Below are positions 18,834 through 28,512 of a stretch of DNA of 64,000 nucleotides, piece after piece (the stretch's first letter is position 1; each line of letters begins with the position of its first letter). The position numbers were made by a program, and so were the translations under genes. The DNA comes from an uncultured Tenacibaculum sp. (GTDB lineage Bacteria; Bacteroidota; Bacteroidia; Flavobacteriales; Flavobacteriaceae), in the NCBI RefSeq assembly GCF_947494125.1, contig NZ_CANLTU010000003.1, positions 186,001-250,000 of the forward strand. The letters run 5' to 3'. The notes under the pieces are model-generated. The model saw nothing but the letters and a program-made list of their open reading frames with translations, was not told the origin of the DNA and made no database searches.

Positions 18834-18887
18834 TTTTTATAACCCAAAAGGCACTTCCAATTGGAAGTGCCTTTTGGGTTATAAAAA
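18834..18887. terminator. 54-bp perfect palindrome acting as a bidirectional terminator
   Basis: The two 27-nt arms are exact reverse complements with no spacer; the centre is CCAATTGG. T-runs flank the outer ends, and the genes on each side converge, which fits a two-way terminator. The arm length is far greater than for the other terminators here (9-16 bp). Confidence 0.85.
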
Positions 18888-18908
18888 TATTTTCTTTAAA
18901 GTAAATAT

Positions 18909-20030
18909 TTATAAGTTATTTTTTGATTTTTTTACCCCTTCTCTCATTGCTTTATCAAATTGAGAATTAGGATATTTTTTTATTCCTTTTTCAAAGAATA
19001 TAACAGCATTTTTATAATCTTTATGCTTTAAATAAAATTGCCCCAGTCTATTTTTCCAATAGGCACTATCATATCTTTTAGTTTCTAAAACGCCTTTAAA
19101 CTCTTCCATAAAGAAACTAAAATATTTAAAATTATCACGCTTCCATGCTAACCAAATTAATGAGTTCTTTGTACTGTCATCAATTTTCTCATCTCCTCCA
19201 AAACGTTTTGCTCTCTCCTTGAAAAAAGATTTTAAATATGGAATTCCTCCTACTTTCTTATAGGCCTCTATACTTTCAAACACCAATGAATCGTAATTAT
19301 GATAATAATACATAATACCTTTATACATGGCTAAATGTGGCATTGTTTCATGTACCTCTTCATTAAACAGTTCATACTTCCAAATCAAATTTTTGGGATT
19401 ATATTTTTTTAATCTTTCATTAAACTTTTCTGTTGAGGCTATATAATAAATATCTCTTTTAGAATTAGCTATATATAAATAAACATCTTTATCTGATTTA
19501 AAATCTTTAACAGTTTTCTCTGGTGCTAATCCCCCATCTGTTATAATTGCTCCTTGAAATAAATCTTTTTCTTCTAGAATAAGCTTGCTTATATAATACG
19601 CTGCAGCTTCCCATCCATAAATTACTCGCTCGTTCGTAGTTCTAAACTTAGTATCTATAAAGCCAATTACTTCTTTTTTTAAGAATGATGTAAACTTTGC
19701 TCGTTCTTTATTAAATAATGTTCTCCTTAATGGATTTTTAGTTTTAATTCCAACGATAATCATTTCAGGAATTGCTCCTGGAGTTCTTAATGATTTCTGT
19801 ATGGCAACACCATTCGCAAAAAACCACTGACCGTCTAAAACGTACAGTACTGGATATTTTTCTTTAGTAGTATTATAACTTTCTGGTAAATAAACTTGAA
19901 TTTCCCTATCCTGGTTTAAAACACTAGATTTAATTGTATAATTGGTACCAATAGTAATCTTACTTTCTTCTATTTGAGAATAAGAATGAAAAGTGCAAAT
20001 TAGAGTCAGTATTAAAATAGCGTGCTTCAT
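18909..20030 (-). CDS. Esterase-D-fold alpha/beta-hydrolase with lost nucleophile and C-terminal TPR
   Basis: This 373 aa exported protein (signal MKHAILILTL...SYSQ) aligns with the putative esterase family: REIQVYLPESYNTTKEKYPVLYVLDGQ, then TPGAIPEMIIVGI. At the nucleophile elbow, where relatives have GHSxGG, it reads YGWEAAAYY, so the serine is replaced by E141. The histidine region HETMPHLAMYKG is kept. Residues about 300-373 form a TPR-like helix pair (YLKHKDYKNAVIFFEKGIKKYPNSQFD). It is probably a non-catalytic or binding protein. The start is one of two adjacent ATGs; a -7-like TACATTTG lies upstream at 20059-20052. An upstream start at 20084 would spoil the signal peptide. Confidence 0.8.
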   Translation of the reverse strand: MKHAILILTLICTFHSYSQIEESKITIGTNYTIKSSVLNQDREIQVYLPESYNTTKEKYPVLYVLDGQWFFANGVAIQKSLRTPGAIPEMIIVGIKTKNPLRRTLFNKERAKFTSFLKKEVIGFIDTKFRTTNERVIYGWEAAAYYISKLILEEKDLFQGAIITDGGLAPEKTVKDFKSDKDVYLYIANSKRDIYYIASTEKFNERLKKYNPKNLIWKYELFNEEVHETMPHLAMYKGIMYYYHNYDSLVFESIEAYKKVGGIPYLKSFFKERAKRFGGDEKIDDSTKNSLIWLAWKRDNFKYFSFFMEEFKGVLETKRYDSAYWKNRLGQFYLKHKDYKNAVIFFEKGIKKYPNSQFDKAMREGVKKSKNNL

Positions 20031-20117
20031 CATTTGTTTAAAAGTTAAACTCAAATGTAAAAATATGATTGTCATATGATTCACATTTGAGTTACTTTAT
20101 ATTTTTTTTAACTAAAA

Positions 20118-23100
20118 CTAAAATCTTACTGTATTGTCTACCAAATTCTCATCAGATCGTGTTCCATATGGATCGATGCTGATATAACTAGGCTTTTCCT
20201 TTACAATAATTTTAATCTCAGTTTCTTCTTTATTAATTTTTGAAGATTGGTAATATAAAACTGAACTATCATCTTTTACCATAGATGGATGCTTAGTAAA
20301 TACTCCTATCTTAATAGGTTCATTAATAGAAATTTGTTTAATTTCTCCAGTATTCATTGTTTTCAAACGTTTCGATTTTACTTTAACAGTAACTTCGTAT
20401 GTTCCATTTGCTAACTCCTTATATGAACTTTCTTCAATTCCTAAATCATAAGTAATCACTTTTTTAAACCAATCATCAATTAATTTATGATGTTCTTGAG
20501 GTGTTACTTTATAAAGTTCATCTAAAAATTCAATAGAGTTAGCCTCTAACTTATTAATGTTACGATGTTTGTCTGTAATAGTTTTCAACACATTATTTAC
20601 TTGCTTCTCGCCTATTAAATCTCTTAATGCCATCATTACAGTAAATGCTTTTCCATAAGCAATATAGCTTTGACCTTCTACTTTGTAAACTGGAGGTTCA
20701 AGTTCGCTTGCAAAAGATCTACCTCTAAAATATCTACTTCTAACATTTTCAGTTAAAGTATATAATGCTCTTTTTCCATACATTTTTTCTAGAACAACTG
20801 CTTCTGTATATTTTGCAAACCCTTCTACAAATAATGAACCTCCAGCAACTGGTTTAGCTGATAAAGTATGTCCCCACCATTGATGAGCAACTTCATGAAT
20901 TGTTCTTTTTGCTACAACATTAAAAATATCTTCATTAGTTACATTGGTTAAATACAATCTATCTTCTACCATACTTATAACTCCTGGGTGTGCAAATCCT
21001 CCAAATGGCCAATATGCAGGAACTTCTGCTATTCTAACATGATTAAAAGCATATTTCCCAAAGTTTTCCTGACAATAATCTAAGGTATACTTTACACTAT
21101 TTTCAATTTCTTCTATATTAAAATCATGATTAGCATCATAATATTGCTCTATTGAAATCCCTTTATAATTAGTTTTTTTTAATGCATATTTTGCTGAAAA
21201 ATAACCAACCTCTGGTAAAATTTTTGTTTTGGATTTATAATGAAAGTAGTTCCTATTATTTTCTGACCATTCTTTTAATAATTCACCAGAACTAATAGCT
21301 GTTTGATCTTTAGAGGTCGAAATTATTGTTTCAAAACGAATTCTTTCATTTTTAACACTCTCTAAAACTATATGTGAATCTGAACTATCTTCTTTAACTC
21401 TTTCGGGTAAATTTCTTTTTTTACGTTCATTTTTATCAGAAATTTCAAACCCTGTAGTATATCCTAAAATAGGTTCAAAATTCCCAAAACGATTAATATA
21501 AGTACCATTATTTACAATTGAATTATCTTCTTCATAACCCTTTACTTCTTTCTTTAATTTAAAAGTACATTTTATAGAATCCTTAGGTTGTAAAGGTTTA
21601 TTATATTTAAACAAATACGTTCCATACAAAGTATCATGAGTAACTAAATGTGCATTTTCTATCGTGATATTTTCTAAAGAAATTCTTTCTGTTATAAACA
21701 GTTCTAATAAAGGTTCTTCACTTTTATTTTTCAACATATAATCTGCTTCAACCGTAAACATTCTCTTTTCTGGATAGATAGCTACTTTTGTCTTTTTTGA
21801 AGTCGCATATAACCTCTCTATATTTTCATATTTCTTAAATTTTCGTTCATACCCTTCTCTAAACTCTAATTGATCACTAATTGTTTCATAATTTGAAACA
21901 ATATTAACGTTGTAATAAACCAAACTTCCAGCACTTAAAAACAATACAAATAATAAAGTAACTACAATCTTTTGCTGGTTTGTCCAATAAAAAACTAATT
22001 GTTTTAATTTAACCAAAAAACTAGCTACAACCCCTCTATTCCATATCTTGAATGATAATACAGTTAGTATTAAACCAAAAACCAACCAATACATAGCTAA
22101 GTGATTATATAAATTTGAAATACCATTAAAACCATCCATATTATTGTACTCTAGCCTTGGTAAAAAACCTAAACTTATTAATGGATGTTCTAATCCTAGC
22201 ATATTAGATTTTGTAAAAAAAATAAGAATCAATCCGAAAATCCCCATTCCCATATATTTATTCTTTGCAATACTATTTACAAATAAGGCAATCATACTAT
22301 ATACTACCAATTGCAAACCATAATGGTAATAAATAGAAGCATACAAACTAAATTCAAAATTAGAATACCCTAATGCAACTTGAAAAAGAAGGCACATAAT
22401 AATCCCAGAAGTAATCAAGATAATTGGCAATAATACCAAAGCTCCAAATTTTGATAAAAAGAAAACCCAGTTCTTTACAGGTGTTGCATCAATAATTAAA
22501 TTAAAGTTTAAACTACGCTCTTTCCAAACAATTTCTGCGCTATAAAACAATATTAAGATAAAACTAAAAAGAGTTAACGGTGAAAGAATTAAAGCTATCA
22601 AACTATTCGTAAATGGATAGTTACTTACTCCATATTCTCCACCACCTATTACTGTTGAATATAATTCTGAAAACACAATAAATAACCACATTACAAGTAC
22701 TGCAATAAATGGCAAACTTTTAAAAATACTTTTCAACTCTAATTTTAGCAAAGCAAGGAAAGCAAGTTTCTGTGCTTTCAAATTGTGCAATGTTTCTATT
22801 GGGGTATATCTTAATAATTGTGTTGTTTCTTTTTTCTGTTTCGTTTCTTTTTTTACTTTTTTAGAAATTTTCCTAAACGAAAAGACTCTATAAGTAGCTA
22901 ATAAAACCCCTACAGATAATAATACCCAAACTAATCTATTCAATAAAAATAATCCTGAAAAAGATAATAATTGAGTGTTTTTTTGAAAAGGAGTCCAAAA
23001 TTGAGTTTGCTCAAAAAAAGCTGCTACTCCAAAAGAATCCGCAACAGCAGCTAATGCCATAGCTTCAGGAGTTGCTGGAACAGATTGCGCTAATAACGGA

Positions 23101-23678
23101 GAGTTTAAAAAAATAGCACTTATAAAATACAGCATATAAATAAATACTGCACTTGCATAAGTTGCAATGTTACTTTTAGTTAATGTACTCACGGAAAACA
23201 CAATTGCTGAACAAATAAAAATATTAGGTAACACAATATAAAGCCATGGTTGCACATAGGTCATTAATTGAAAGTCTCCTAATCGTTCTGGGGCTAAATT
23301 CGAAAAATAATTTCCAAAAATATATCCTATCAAAAATGGAGAAAATGCTAAAACACTAAATAAAAATGTTCCAAAAAATCGGCTCCAAAAATATTGACTT
23401 TTTTTAATAGGAGAACTATAAATTAAACTCTCCATATGATATTGCCTATCTCTAAGTGTTGCACTAACAGCAAAAAACATAATAATAAAAACGCTTCCCA
23501 AAGTAAAGAGACTTGTATGAAAATAAACTTGGTAAACAGAATTAAAATTTACTCCACTAGGAGCAAATCCTTGCCTACCAACAAAAACTCCTAAAGCTAA
23601 AGACAATAAAGAGAATAATGGAAATGCACGCTGTTTTAACTGGTAAAAAACTTCAAACTGTAATATTTTTTTAAACAT
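20118..23678 (-). CDS. ABC-2 permease fused to an M1-family aminopeptidase domain
   Basis: This 1186 aa membrane protein has two groups of hydrophobic segments in the first about 590 residues (ABC-2-type permease, with a second permease set after residue 315). A periplasmic-facing C-terminal M1 peptidase follows. The zinc motif is HEVAH (H928, E929, H932), with the third ligand in FVEGFAKY (E952). The spacing of 19 residues, rather than the classic 18, is what I recall for this permease/peptidase family. The residue set looks catalytically intact. The ATPase is encoded 3 bp upstream. The combination suggests export or handling of peptides, but the substrate is unknown. Confidence 0.9.
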   Translation of the reverse strand: MFKKILQFEVFYQLKQRAFPLFSLLSLALGVFVGRQGFAPSGVNFNSVYQVYFHTSLFTLGSVFIIMFFAVSATLRDRQYHMESLIYSSPIKKSQYFWSRFFGTFLFSVLAFSPFLIGYIFGNYFSNLAPERLGDFQLMTYVQPWLYIVLPNIFICSAIVFSVSTLTKSNIATYASAVFIYMLYFISAIFLNSPLLAQSVPATPEAMALAAVADSFGVAAFFEQTQFWTPFQKNTQLLSFSGLFLLNRLVWVLLSVGVLLATYRVFSFRKISKKVKKETKQKKETTQLLRYTPIETLHNLKAQKLAFLALLKLELKSIFKSLPFIAVLVMWLFIVFSELYSTVIGGGEYGVSNYPFTNSLIALILSPLTLFSFILILFYSAEIVWKERSLNFNLIIDATPVKNWVFFLSKFGALVLLPIILITSGIIMCLLFQVALGYSNFEFSLYASIYYHYGLQLVVYSMIALFVNSIAKNKYMGMGIFGLILIFFTKSNMLGLEHPLISLGFLPRLEYNNMDGFNGISNLYNHLAMYWLVFGLILTVLSFKIWNRGVVASFLVKLKQLVFYWTNQQKIVVTLLFVLFLSAGSLVYYNVNIVSNYETISDQLEFREGYERKFKKYENIERLYATSKKTKVAIYPEKRMFTVEADYMLKNKSEEPLLELFITERISLENITIENAHLVTHDTLYGTYLFKYNKPLQPKDSIKCTFKLKKEVKGYEEDNSIVNNGTYINRFGNFEPILGYTTGFEISDKNERKKRNLPERVKEDSSDSHIVLESVKNERIRFETIISTSKDQTAISSGELLKEWSENNRNYFHYKSKTKILPEVGYFSAKYALKKTNYKGISIEQYYDANHDFNIEEIENSVKYTLDYCQENFGKYAFNHVRIAEVPAYWPFGGFAHPGVISMVEDRLYLTNVTNEDIFNVVAKRTIHEVAHQWWGHTLSAKPVAGGSLFVEGFAKYTEAVVLEKMYGKRALYTLTENVRSRYFRGRSFASELEPPVYKVEGQSYIAYGKAFTVMMALRDLIGEKQVNNVLKTITDKHRNINKLEANSIEFLDELYKVTPQEHHKLIDDWFKKVITYDLGIEESSYKELANGTYEVTVKVKSKRLKTMNTGEIKQISINEPIKIGVFTKHPSMVKDDSSVLYYQSSKINKEETEIKIIVKEKPSYISIDPYGTRSDENLVDNTVRF

Positions 23679-23681
23679 AAT

Positions 23682-24569
23682 TTAGGCTTTATTACTTGTT
23701 TGGTTAAATAAAGTAGTGAAATAAAAATCTTCTAAGTTTGGAACTATCAATTCAAAACTAGCATCTGGTTTTGTTTCGGATAAAACTCTAATTTGTGTTT
23801 TTCCTGACACCAATTTTGTAGAAATTACATTGAAAGCTTTCTTATAAACATTAACATCTTTTTTAGGTACTATTTTACTCCAAATTTTCCCCGTAATAGT
23901 TCCTACTAATTCAGACGGGTTGCCTTGTGTAATAATTTTGCCATTAGATAAGATTGCCATTTTTGGACATAAATCGCGAACGTCCTCAACAATATGTGTA
24001 GATAAAATAACAATAACATTCTCTCCTATTTCACTTAGTAAATTCAAAAATCGATTGCTCTCTTCTGGATCTAAACCTGCAGTAGGCTCATCAACAATAA
24101 TTAATTTTGGATTTGCTAATAATGCTTGTGCTATTCCAAATCGTTGACGCATACCTCCTGAAAAAGTATATACCGATTTTTTTCTATGCTGATATAAATT
24201 AACTTGTTGTAATAAAGCTGTTACTTGTTCTTTTCGCTCTTTTTTATTTAATATTCCTTTTAAAACAGCTAAGTGATTCAATAATTTCTCTGCAGAAATT
24301 TTTGGATACACACCAAACTCTTGAGGTAAATACCCTAACTGCTTTCTTATTTCATTTGGCTGTTTAACTACATCTATATCATTAAAAGAAATAGTACCTG
24401 AAGATGGTTCTTGTAATGAAGCAATAGTACGCATCAAAGAAGATTTCCCTGCTCCATTAGCTCCTAATAACCCAAACATTCCATTGGTTATTTTTAAATT
24501 AATTCCATCTAGTGCTTTTACGCCGTTCGAATAGGTTTTTGTTAAATCATTAATTAGTAATGTATTCAT
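23682..24569 (-). CDS. ABC transporter ATP-binding protein
   Basis: This 295 aa cytoplasmic ATPase of the ABC-2 (CcmA/NatA-like) group powers the permease/M1 protein. Walker A is GLLGANGAGKSSLMR, the Q loop is LPQEFGVYP, the signature is FSGGMRQRFGIAQ, and Walker B is LIIVDEPTAGLD. The H loop is LSTHIVEDV. A C-terminal extension of about 80 residues probably contacts the permease. A possible -7 box TAAGTTTG (24608-24601) lies upstream. The first gene of the operon is divergent from a LytS/LytTR pair. Confidence 0.95.
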   Translation of the reverse strand: MNTLLINDLTKTYSNGVKALDGINLKITNGMFGLLGANGAGKSSLMRTIASLQEPSSGTISFNDIDVVKQPNEIRKQLGYLPQEFGVYPKISAEKLLNHLAVLKGILNKKERKEQVTALLQQVNLYQHRKKSVYTFSGGMRQRFGIAQALLANPKLIIVDEPTAGLDPEESNRFLNLLSEIGENVIVILSTHIVEDVRDLCPKMAILSNGKIITQGNPSELVGTITGKIWSKIVPKKDVNVYKKAFNVISTKLVSGKTQIRVLSETKPDASFELIVPNLEDFYFTTLFNQTSNKA

Positions 24570-24747
24570 AAATGTTCTTTTTGATGATTTCTATTTTCAA
24601 CAAACTTATATTTGAAATTAAAAGCTTACTAATAAATATGATTTATCACTACATTATATAGTTATACACAGCTTAAATCATTATAAATTGAGTTCATCAA
24701 GAAAAAGTAGTTGTTGAAGTTAATAATTATAGTGTCTATCAATTTTC

Positions 24748-24778
24748 TTGTTAAGACTATATAACATGAGTATTTTTG
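24748..24778 (+). promoter_or_regulatory. Bacteroidota promoter of the second LytS/LytTR operon
   Basis: A TTG -33 element (24748-24750), 20 bp spacer and TATTTTTG -7 element (24771-24778) precede the start codon by only 4 nt. Transcription should begin at or next to the ATG, so the mRNA is probably leaderless. Confidence 0.7.
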
Positions 24779-24782
24779 AACT

Positions 24783-25913
24783 ATGGTAGATTTTTTAAAG
24801 AAATACAAAGCCTTTGGATTCGGTTTTATAATTGTTCTATTAGCAATTATTCTAATGCAGTATTACAAGATTCTTCTTATTCCAGAAGATGCTCCTGTTG
24901 AAATTTTTTTCGTATTTACTTTTTGGTGGTTACTAATTTCGATTCCAATCTATAAATTTTCATACCTAAAGAAGAAAAGAAAAACTATCTATAAGTTTTT
25001 AATACTTATTATCCTTTTCATAATTACTTTGATAATAGATTCTAATATGAAAATGCCAGACAACCCAATTACATTTTTATTTTTAATGGCATTTTGGATA
25101 GGAATTGTATATTTATTAGTACCTGCCTTTGTTCTTAAATATTGGAAATTAATCGTATTATTTTATATTCCTTTAGTATCATACTTCATATATCTTCGTT
25201 TATTTTCAGGTGATTTAGAAGCTTATTTAAGAATTAAAAAAGAAATTCCTTTTGCAATTTTCTTTATACCCATTCCTATTTTTTTTGGTTTATGGTTTTA
25301 CGAACAATGGAAATGGTTAAAAAACTTAAAAGCAGAAAAATCACAAGCAGAATTATCATTATTACGAACTCAAATAAACCCTCACTTCTTTTTTAATACC
25401 TTAAATAATTTATATGCTTTAACAGTTACAAACTCAAAACAAGCTCCTGAGGTAATTTTAAAACTCTCAGACATGATGCGCTATACTATTTATGAAGGAG
25501 AAAAAGAGTCTGTAACAATAAAAGACGAAATTGAATATTTAAAAAACTACATAGAACTCCATAAAATTAGATATAGAAAACTAGTAGAAATTACCTTTAA
25601 CCATACCATAAATAATGAATTAACTATTGCTCCATTGTTATTTATTATTCTTTTAGAAAATGCTTTTAAGCATGGAATAGAAACACTTACAGAAAATGCT
25701 TACATACACATAAACTTATATGAGGTTAACGATTATATTTGTTTTATAGTTGAAAATAATTTCGATTCTAAAGAGATAAACAAATCAACTGGTATTGGTT
25801 TAAAGAATCTAGAAAGAAGGTTATCATTATTATATAAAGAGCAACATAACCTATCTATTAATAAAACTGAAAACACTTATAAAACTATTTTAAAAGTAAA
25901 AAAGCATGCTTAA
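24783..25913 (+). CDS. LytS-type sensor histidine kinase (second pair)
   Basis: This 376 aa inner-membrane kinase has five to six hydrophobic segments in residues 10-170. The phospho-acceptor motif INPHFFFNTLNNL carries H201, the N box is LENAFKHGI, and the end motif GIGLKNLERRLSLLY is present. It is close to the kinase at 15257-16309 in motifs, suggesting paralogs. It overlaps its regulator by 8 bp and is divergent from the ABC/M1 operon, which it probably controls. Confidence 0.93.
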   Translation: MVDFLKKYKAFGFGFIIVLLAIILMQYYKILLIPEDAPVEIFFVFTFWWLLISIPIYKFSYLKKKRKTIYKFLILIILFIITLIIDSNMKMPDNPITFLFLMAFWIGIVYLLVPAFVLKYWKLIVLFYIPLVSYFIYLRLFSGDLEAYLRIKKEIPFAIFFIPIPIFFGLWFYEQWKWLKNLKAEKSQAELSLLRTQINPHFFFNTLNNLYALTVTNSKQAPEVILKLSDMMRYTIYEGEKESVTIKDEIEYLKNYIELHKIRYRKLVEITFNHTINNELTIAPLLFIILLENAFKHGIETLTENAYIHINLYEVNDYICFIVENNFDSKEINKSTGIGLKNLERRLSLLYKEQHNLSINKTENTYKTILKVKKHA

Positions 25914-26607
25914 ATATATTATAATCGACGATGAACCTTTAGCTCATGAAATTATAGAAGAATTTTGTAGTATGTTACCACATATTCAGTTAGAAAAAAA
26001 CTGCTATAATGCTATGGAAGCAATGCAATATTTAAATGAGAACACAATAGATTTTATGTTTTTAGATATAAATATGCCCAAATTAAAAGGTTTGGATTTT
26101 TTAAAAATATTGACAAAACCACCCAAAACAATTATTACAACAGCCTACAAAGAACATGCTTTAGAAGGTTTTGAATTAAATGTTATCGACTATATTTTAA
26201 AACCTTTTAGTTTTGATCGTTTGGTTAAAGCAATTAATAAAGTTTCAGAATCTCAAACCACAAAAACAATTATTAAGGAAATTTCTAGTAATTCTTCTTC
26301 AACTAATCGACTCTTTGTTAAAGGAGATAAAAAACACCATCAAATAGATTTAAATAATTTGTTATTTATTGAAGCTTATGGAAATTATACGAAGTTATTT
26401 TTAAACGATGAAATGATTATTAGCCACGAAAAAATTTCTCATTATGAAACAATATTAACAAGTGGTAATTTTTTAAGAGTTCATAAATCATTCATCGTTG
26501 CTATAGATAAAATCAAATTCATAGAAGGAAATAGAATTCTTATAAAAGAGCATAAAATACCAATAGGTCAAACCTATAAAAACGCTGTTAATAGATTGTA
26601 TAATTAA
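25906..26607 (+). CDS. LytTR-family response regulator (second pair)
   Basis: This 233 aa regulator has a receiver domain with phospho-acceptor D54 (MFLDINMPKLKGLDFL), the switch Thr in TTAYKEHA and the conserved Lys in ILKPF. Its LytTR DNA-binding domain starts at about 135 (RLFVKGDKKHHQI, LLFIEAYGNYTKLF, FLRVHKSFIVA). It is translationally coupled to the kinase. Its likely target is the divergent ABC/M1 operon. Confidence 0.93.
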   Translation: MLKYIIIDDEPLAHEIIEEFCSMLPHIQLEKNCYNAMEAMQYLNENTIDFMFLDINMPKLKGLDFLKILTKPPKTIITTAYKEHALEGFELNVIDYILKPFSFDRLVKAINKVSESQTTKTIIKEISSNSSSTNRLFVKGDKKHHQIDLNNLLFIEAYGNYTKLFLNDEMIISHEKISHYETILTSGNFLRVHKSFIVAIDKIKFIEGNRILIKEHKIPIGQTYKNAVNRLYN

Positions 26608-26667
26608 CTTTTATTAATAACCTCTTTCGCTTTTTTTTCTTAGATTTATGCCAAACCGCTCATCTAT

Positions 26668-28440
26668 ATGCATAAACCTACTGATGTTACTCGTCTTTTT
26701 GATTTTCCTTATTATCAATTAAAAACATATCCTCAACAAAAATGCTTAGTTTATAAAGATGAAAATACTTGGAAAGATGTTTCAACAGAAGAGTACATAC
26801 AACAAGCAAATCAAATAAGTAGAGCTTTATTAAAATTAGGCATTAAAAAAGGAGATAAAATAGCAGTAATTACATCCGTAAATCAACCAAAATGGCACAT
26901 TTTAGATATTGGAGTAATGCAAATTGGAGCCATCAATGTGCCGCTATATCCTACCTTTTCTGAAAAAGATTATGCATATATTTTAAATCACTCCGATAGT
27001 ATATATTGCTTTGTTTCAGATGATGAGTTGTATCAGAAAGTAGTAAAAATACAAGATCAAACACAGCTGAAAAAAGTGTATACTTTTCAGGAAATTAATA
27101 CTGATTATGATTGGTCTACATTTTTACTACTAGGAGAAAATAATGAACTACAATCTGATGTAGAAAAAAATAAAGAAAATGTACAAGCTAAAGACCTAGC
27201 AACAATAATTTATACATCTGGAACTACTGGAACACCAAAAGGTGTTATGCTTTCTCATAAAAATGTAGTGAGTAATATTTTTGCTGTAGGTAACTCTTTA
27301 GATTTACATGACAATCAAAAAAAAGCAATCAGTTACCTTCCAATTTGTCACATATTCGAACGAGCCGCATCTTATTATTGTCAATACATGGGCTTTGAAA
27401 TTCATTTTGCAGAAAGTATTGAGAAAATTGGAGATAACCTCAAAGAAGTAAAGCCGAATTTTATGGCGGTAGTTCCTCGATTATTAGAAAAAGTTTTTGA
27501 TAAAATTGTTGATAAAGGAAGTAATTTATCCGGTATTAAAAAACGGTTATTCTTTTGGGCATTAAAACTTGGTGAACAATACAAACCTTATAAAGAAAAT
27601 GGTTGGTGGTACGAATTTCAATTAAAAATAGCACGTAAACTTATTTTCTCTAAATGGCGAGAAGCTTTAGGTGGACAGTTAGATTTTATGCTTGCAGGAA
27701 GTGCACCAATGCAACCAAGACTTATTAGAATTTTTACTGCTGCAGGAATTCCTGTTTTTGAAGGGTATGGGATGACCGAAACATCTCCCGCTGTTTCTGT
27801 AACAGATATGCGAAATAATGGTTTTAAAATAGGAACCGTAGGAAGAGTTATTGAAGATGTTCAAGTTAAAATTGCTAATGATGGAGAAATTTTAGTAAAA
27901 GGGCCAAATACAATGATGGGCTATTATAAAAACCCAGAACAAACAAATGAAACCATAAAAAATGGCTATTTACATACAGGTGATATTGGAGAAATAAACA
28001 ATGAAGGTTTTTTAAAAATAACTGATCGAAAAAAAGAAATCTTTAAAACATCTGGAGGAAAATATATCGCACCTGCTGTTTTAGAAAGTGAATTAAAAAA
28101 ATCTCGTTTTATAGAACAAGTTATGGTAATTGGAGAAAGTGAAAAAATGCCTGCTGCTCTAATTCAAATATCTTTTGAATTTGTACATGAATGGGCTAAA
28201 AGGCACAACCATAAAATTAGCAACGTTTCAACAGATGAAAGACTAATAGAACGAGTTCAAAAAGAACTAGATTACTACAATAGAAAGTTTGGGAAATGGG
28301 AACAGATAAAACGATTTGAAATTACTTCAGATGAATGGACAACCGATGCAGGTCATTTAACTCCCACATTGAAGATGAGACGCAAAATTATCTTAGAAAA
28401 ATACAAGGATTTACATAAAAAAATATATAATTCACAATAA
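26668..28440 (+). CDS. Long-chain fatty-acid-CoA ligase (tandem copy 1)
   Basis: This 590 aa AMP-forming acyl-CoA synthetase activates a fatty acid as acyl-AMP and then acyl-CoA. The P-loop IYTSGTTGTPKGVMLSHKN, the A5 motif EGYGMTETSPAVSV, the A7 motif HTGDIGEI and the A8 motif KEIFKTSGGKYIAP are all complete. It belongs to the FadD15-like group. The next gene is a paralog of exactly the same length, separated by 72 bp. Which fatty acids the two prefer is not visible. Confidence 0.94.
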   Translation: MHKPTDVTRLFDFPYYQLKTYPQQKCLVYKDENTWKDVSTEEYIQQANQISRALLKLGIKKGDKIAVITSVNQPKWHILDIGVMQIGAINVPLYPTFSEKDYAYILNHSDSIYCFVSDDELYQKVVKIQDQTQLKKVYTFQEINTDYDWSTFLLLGENNELQSDVEKNKENVQAKDLATIIYTSGTTGTPKGVMLSHKNVVSNIFAVGNSLDLHDNQKKAISYLPICHIFERAASYYCQYMGFEIHFAESIEKIGDNLKEVKPNFMAVVPRLLEKVFDKIVDKGSNLSGIKKRLFFWALKLGEQYKPYKENGWWYEFQLKIARKLIFSKWREALGGQLDFMLAGSAPMQPRLIRIFTAAGIPVFEGYGMTETSPAVSVTDMRNNGFKIGTVGRVIEDVQVKIANDGEILVKGPNTMMGYYKNPEQTNETIKNGYLHTGDIGEINNEGFLKITDRKKEIFKTSGGKYIAPAVLESELKKSRFIEQVMVIGESEKMPAALIQISFEFVHEWAKRHNHKISNVSTDERLIERVQKELDYYNRKFGKWEQIKRFEITSDEWTTDAGHLTPTLKMRRKIILEKYKDLHKKIYNSQ

Positions 28441-28512
28441 ATCAACTATTAAGCACAAACTTGTGCAATCGGGCTATTTTTCCTAATTTGCAAAGCCCAA
28501 AAATTTGAACTT

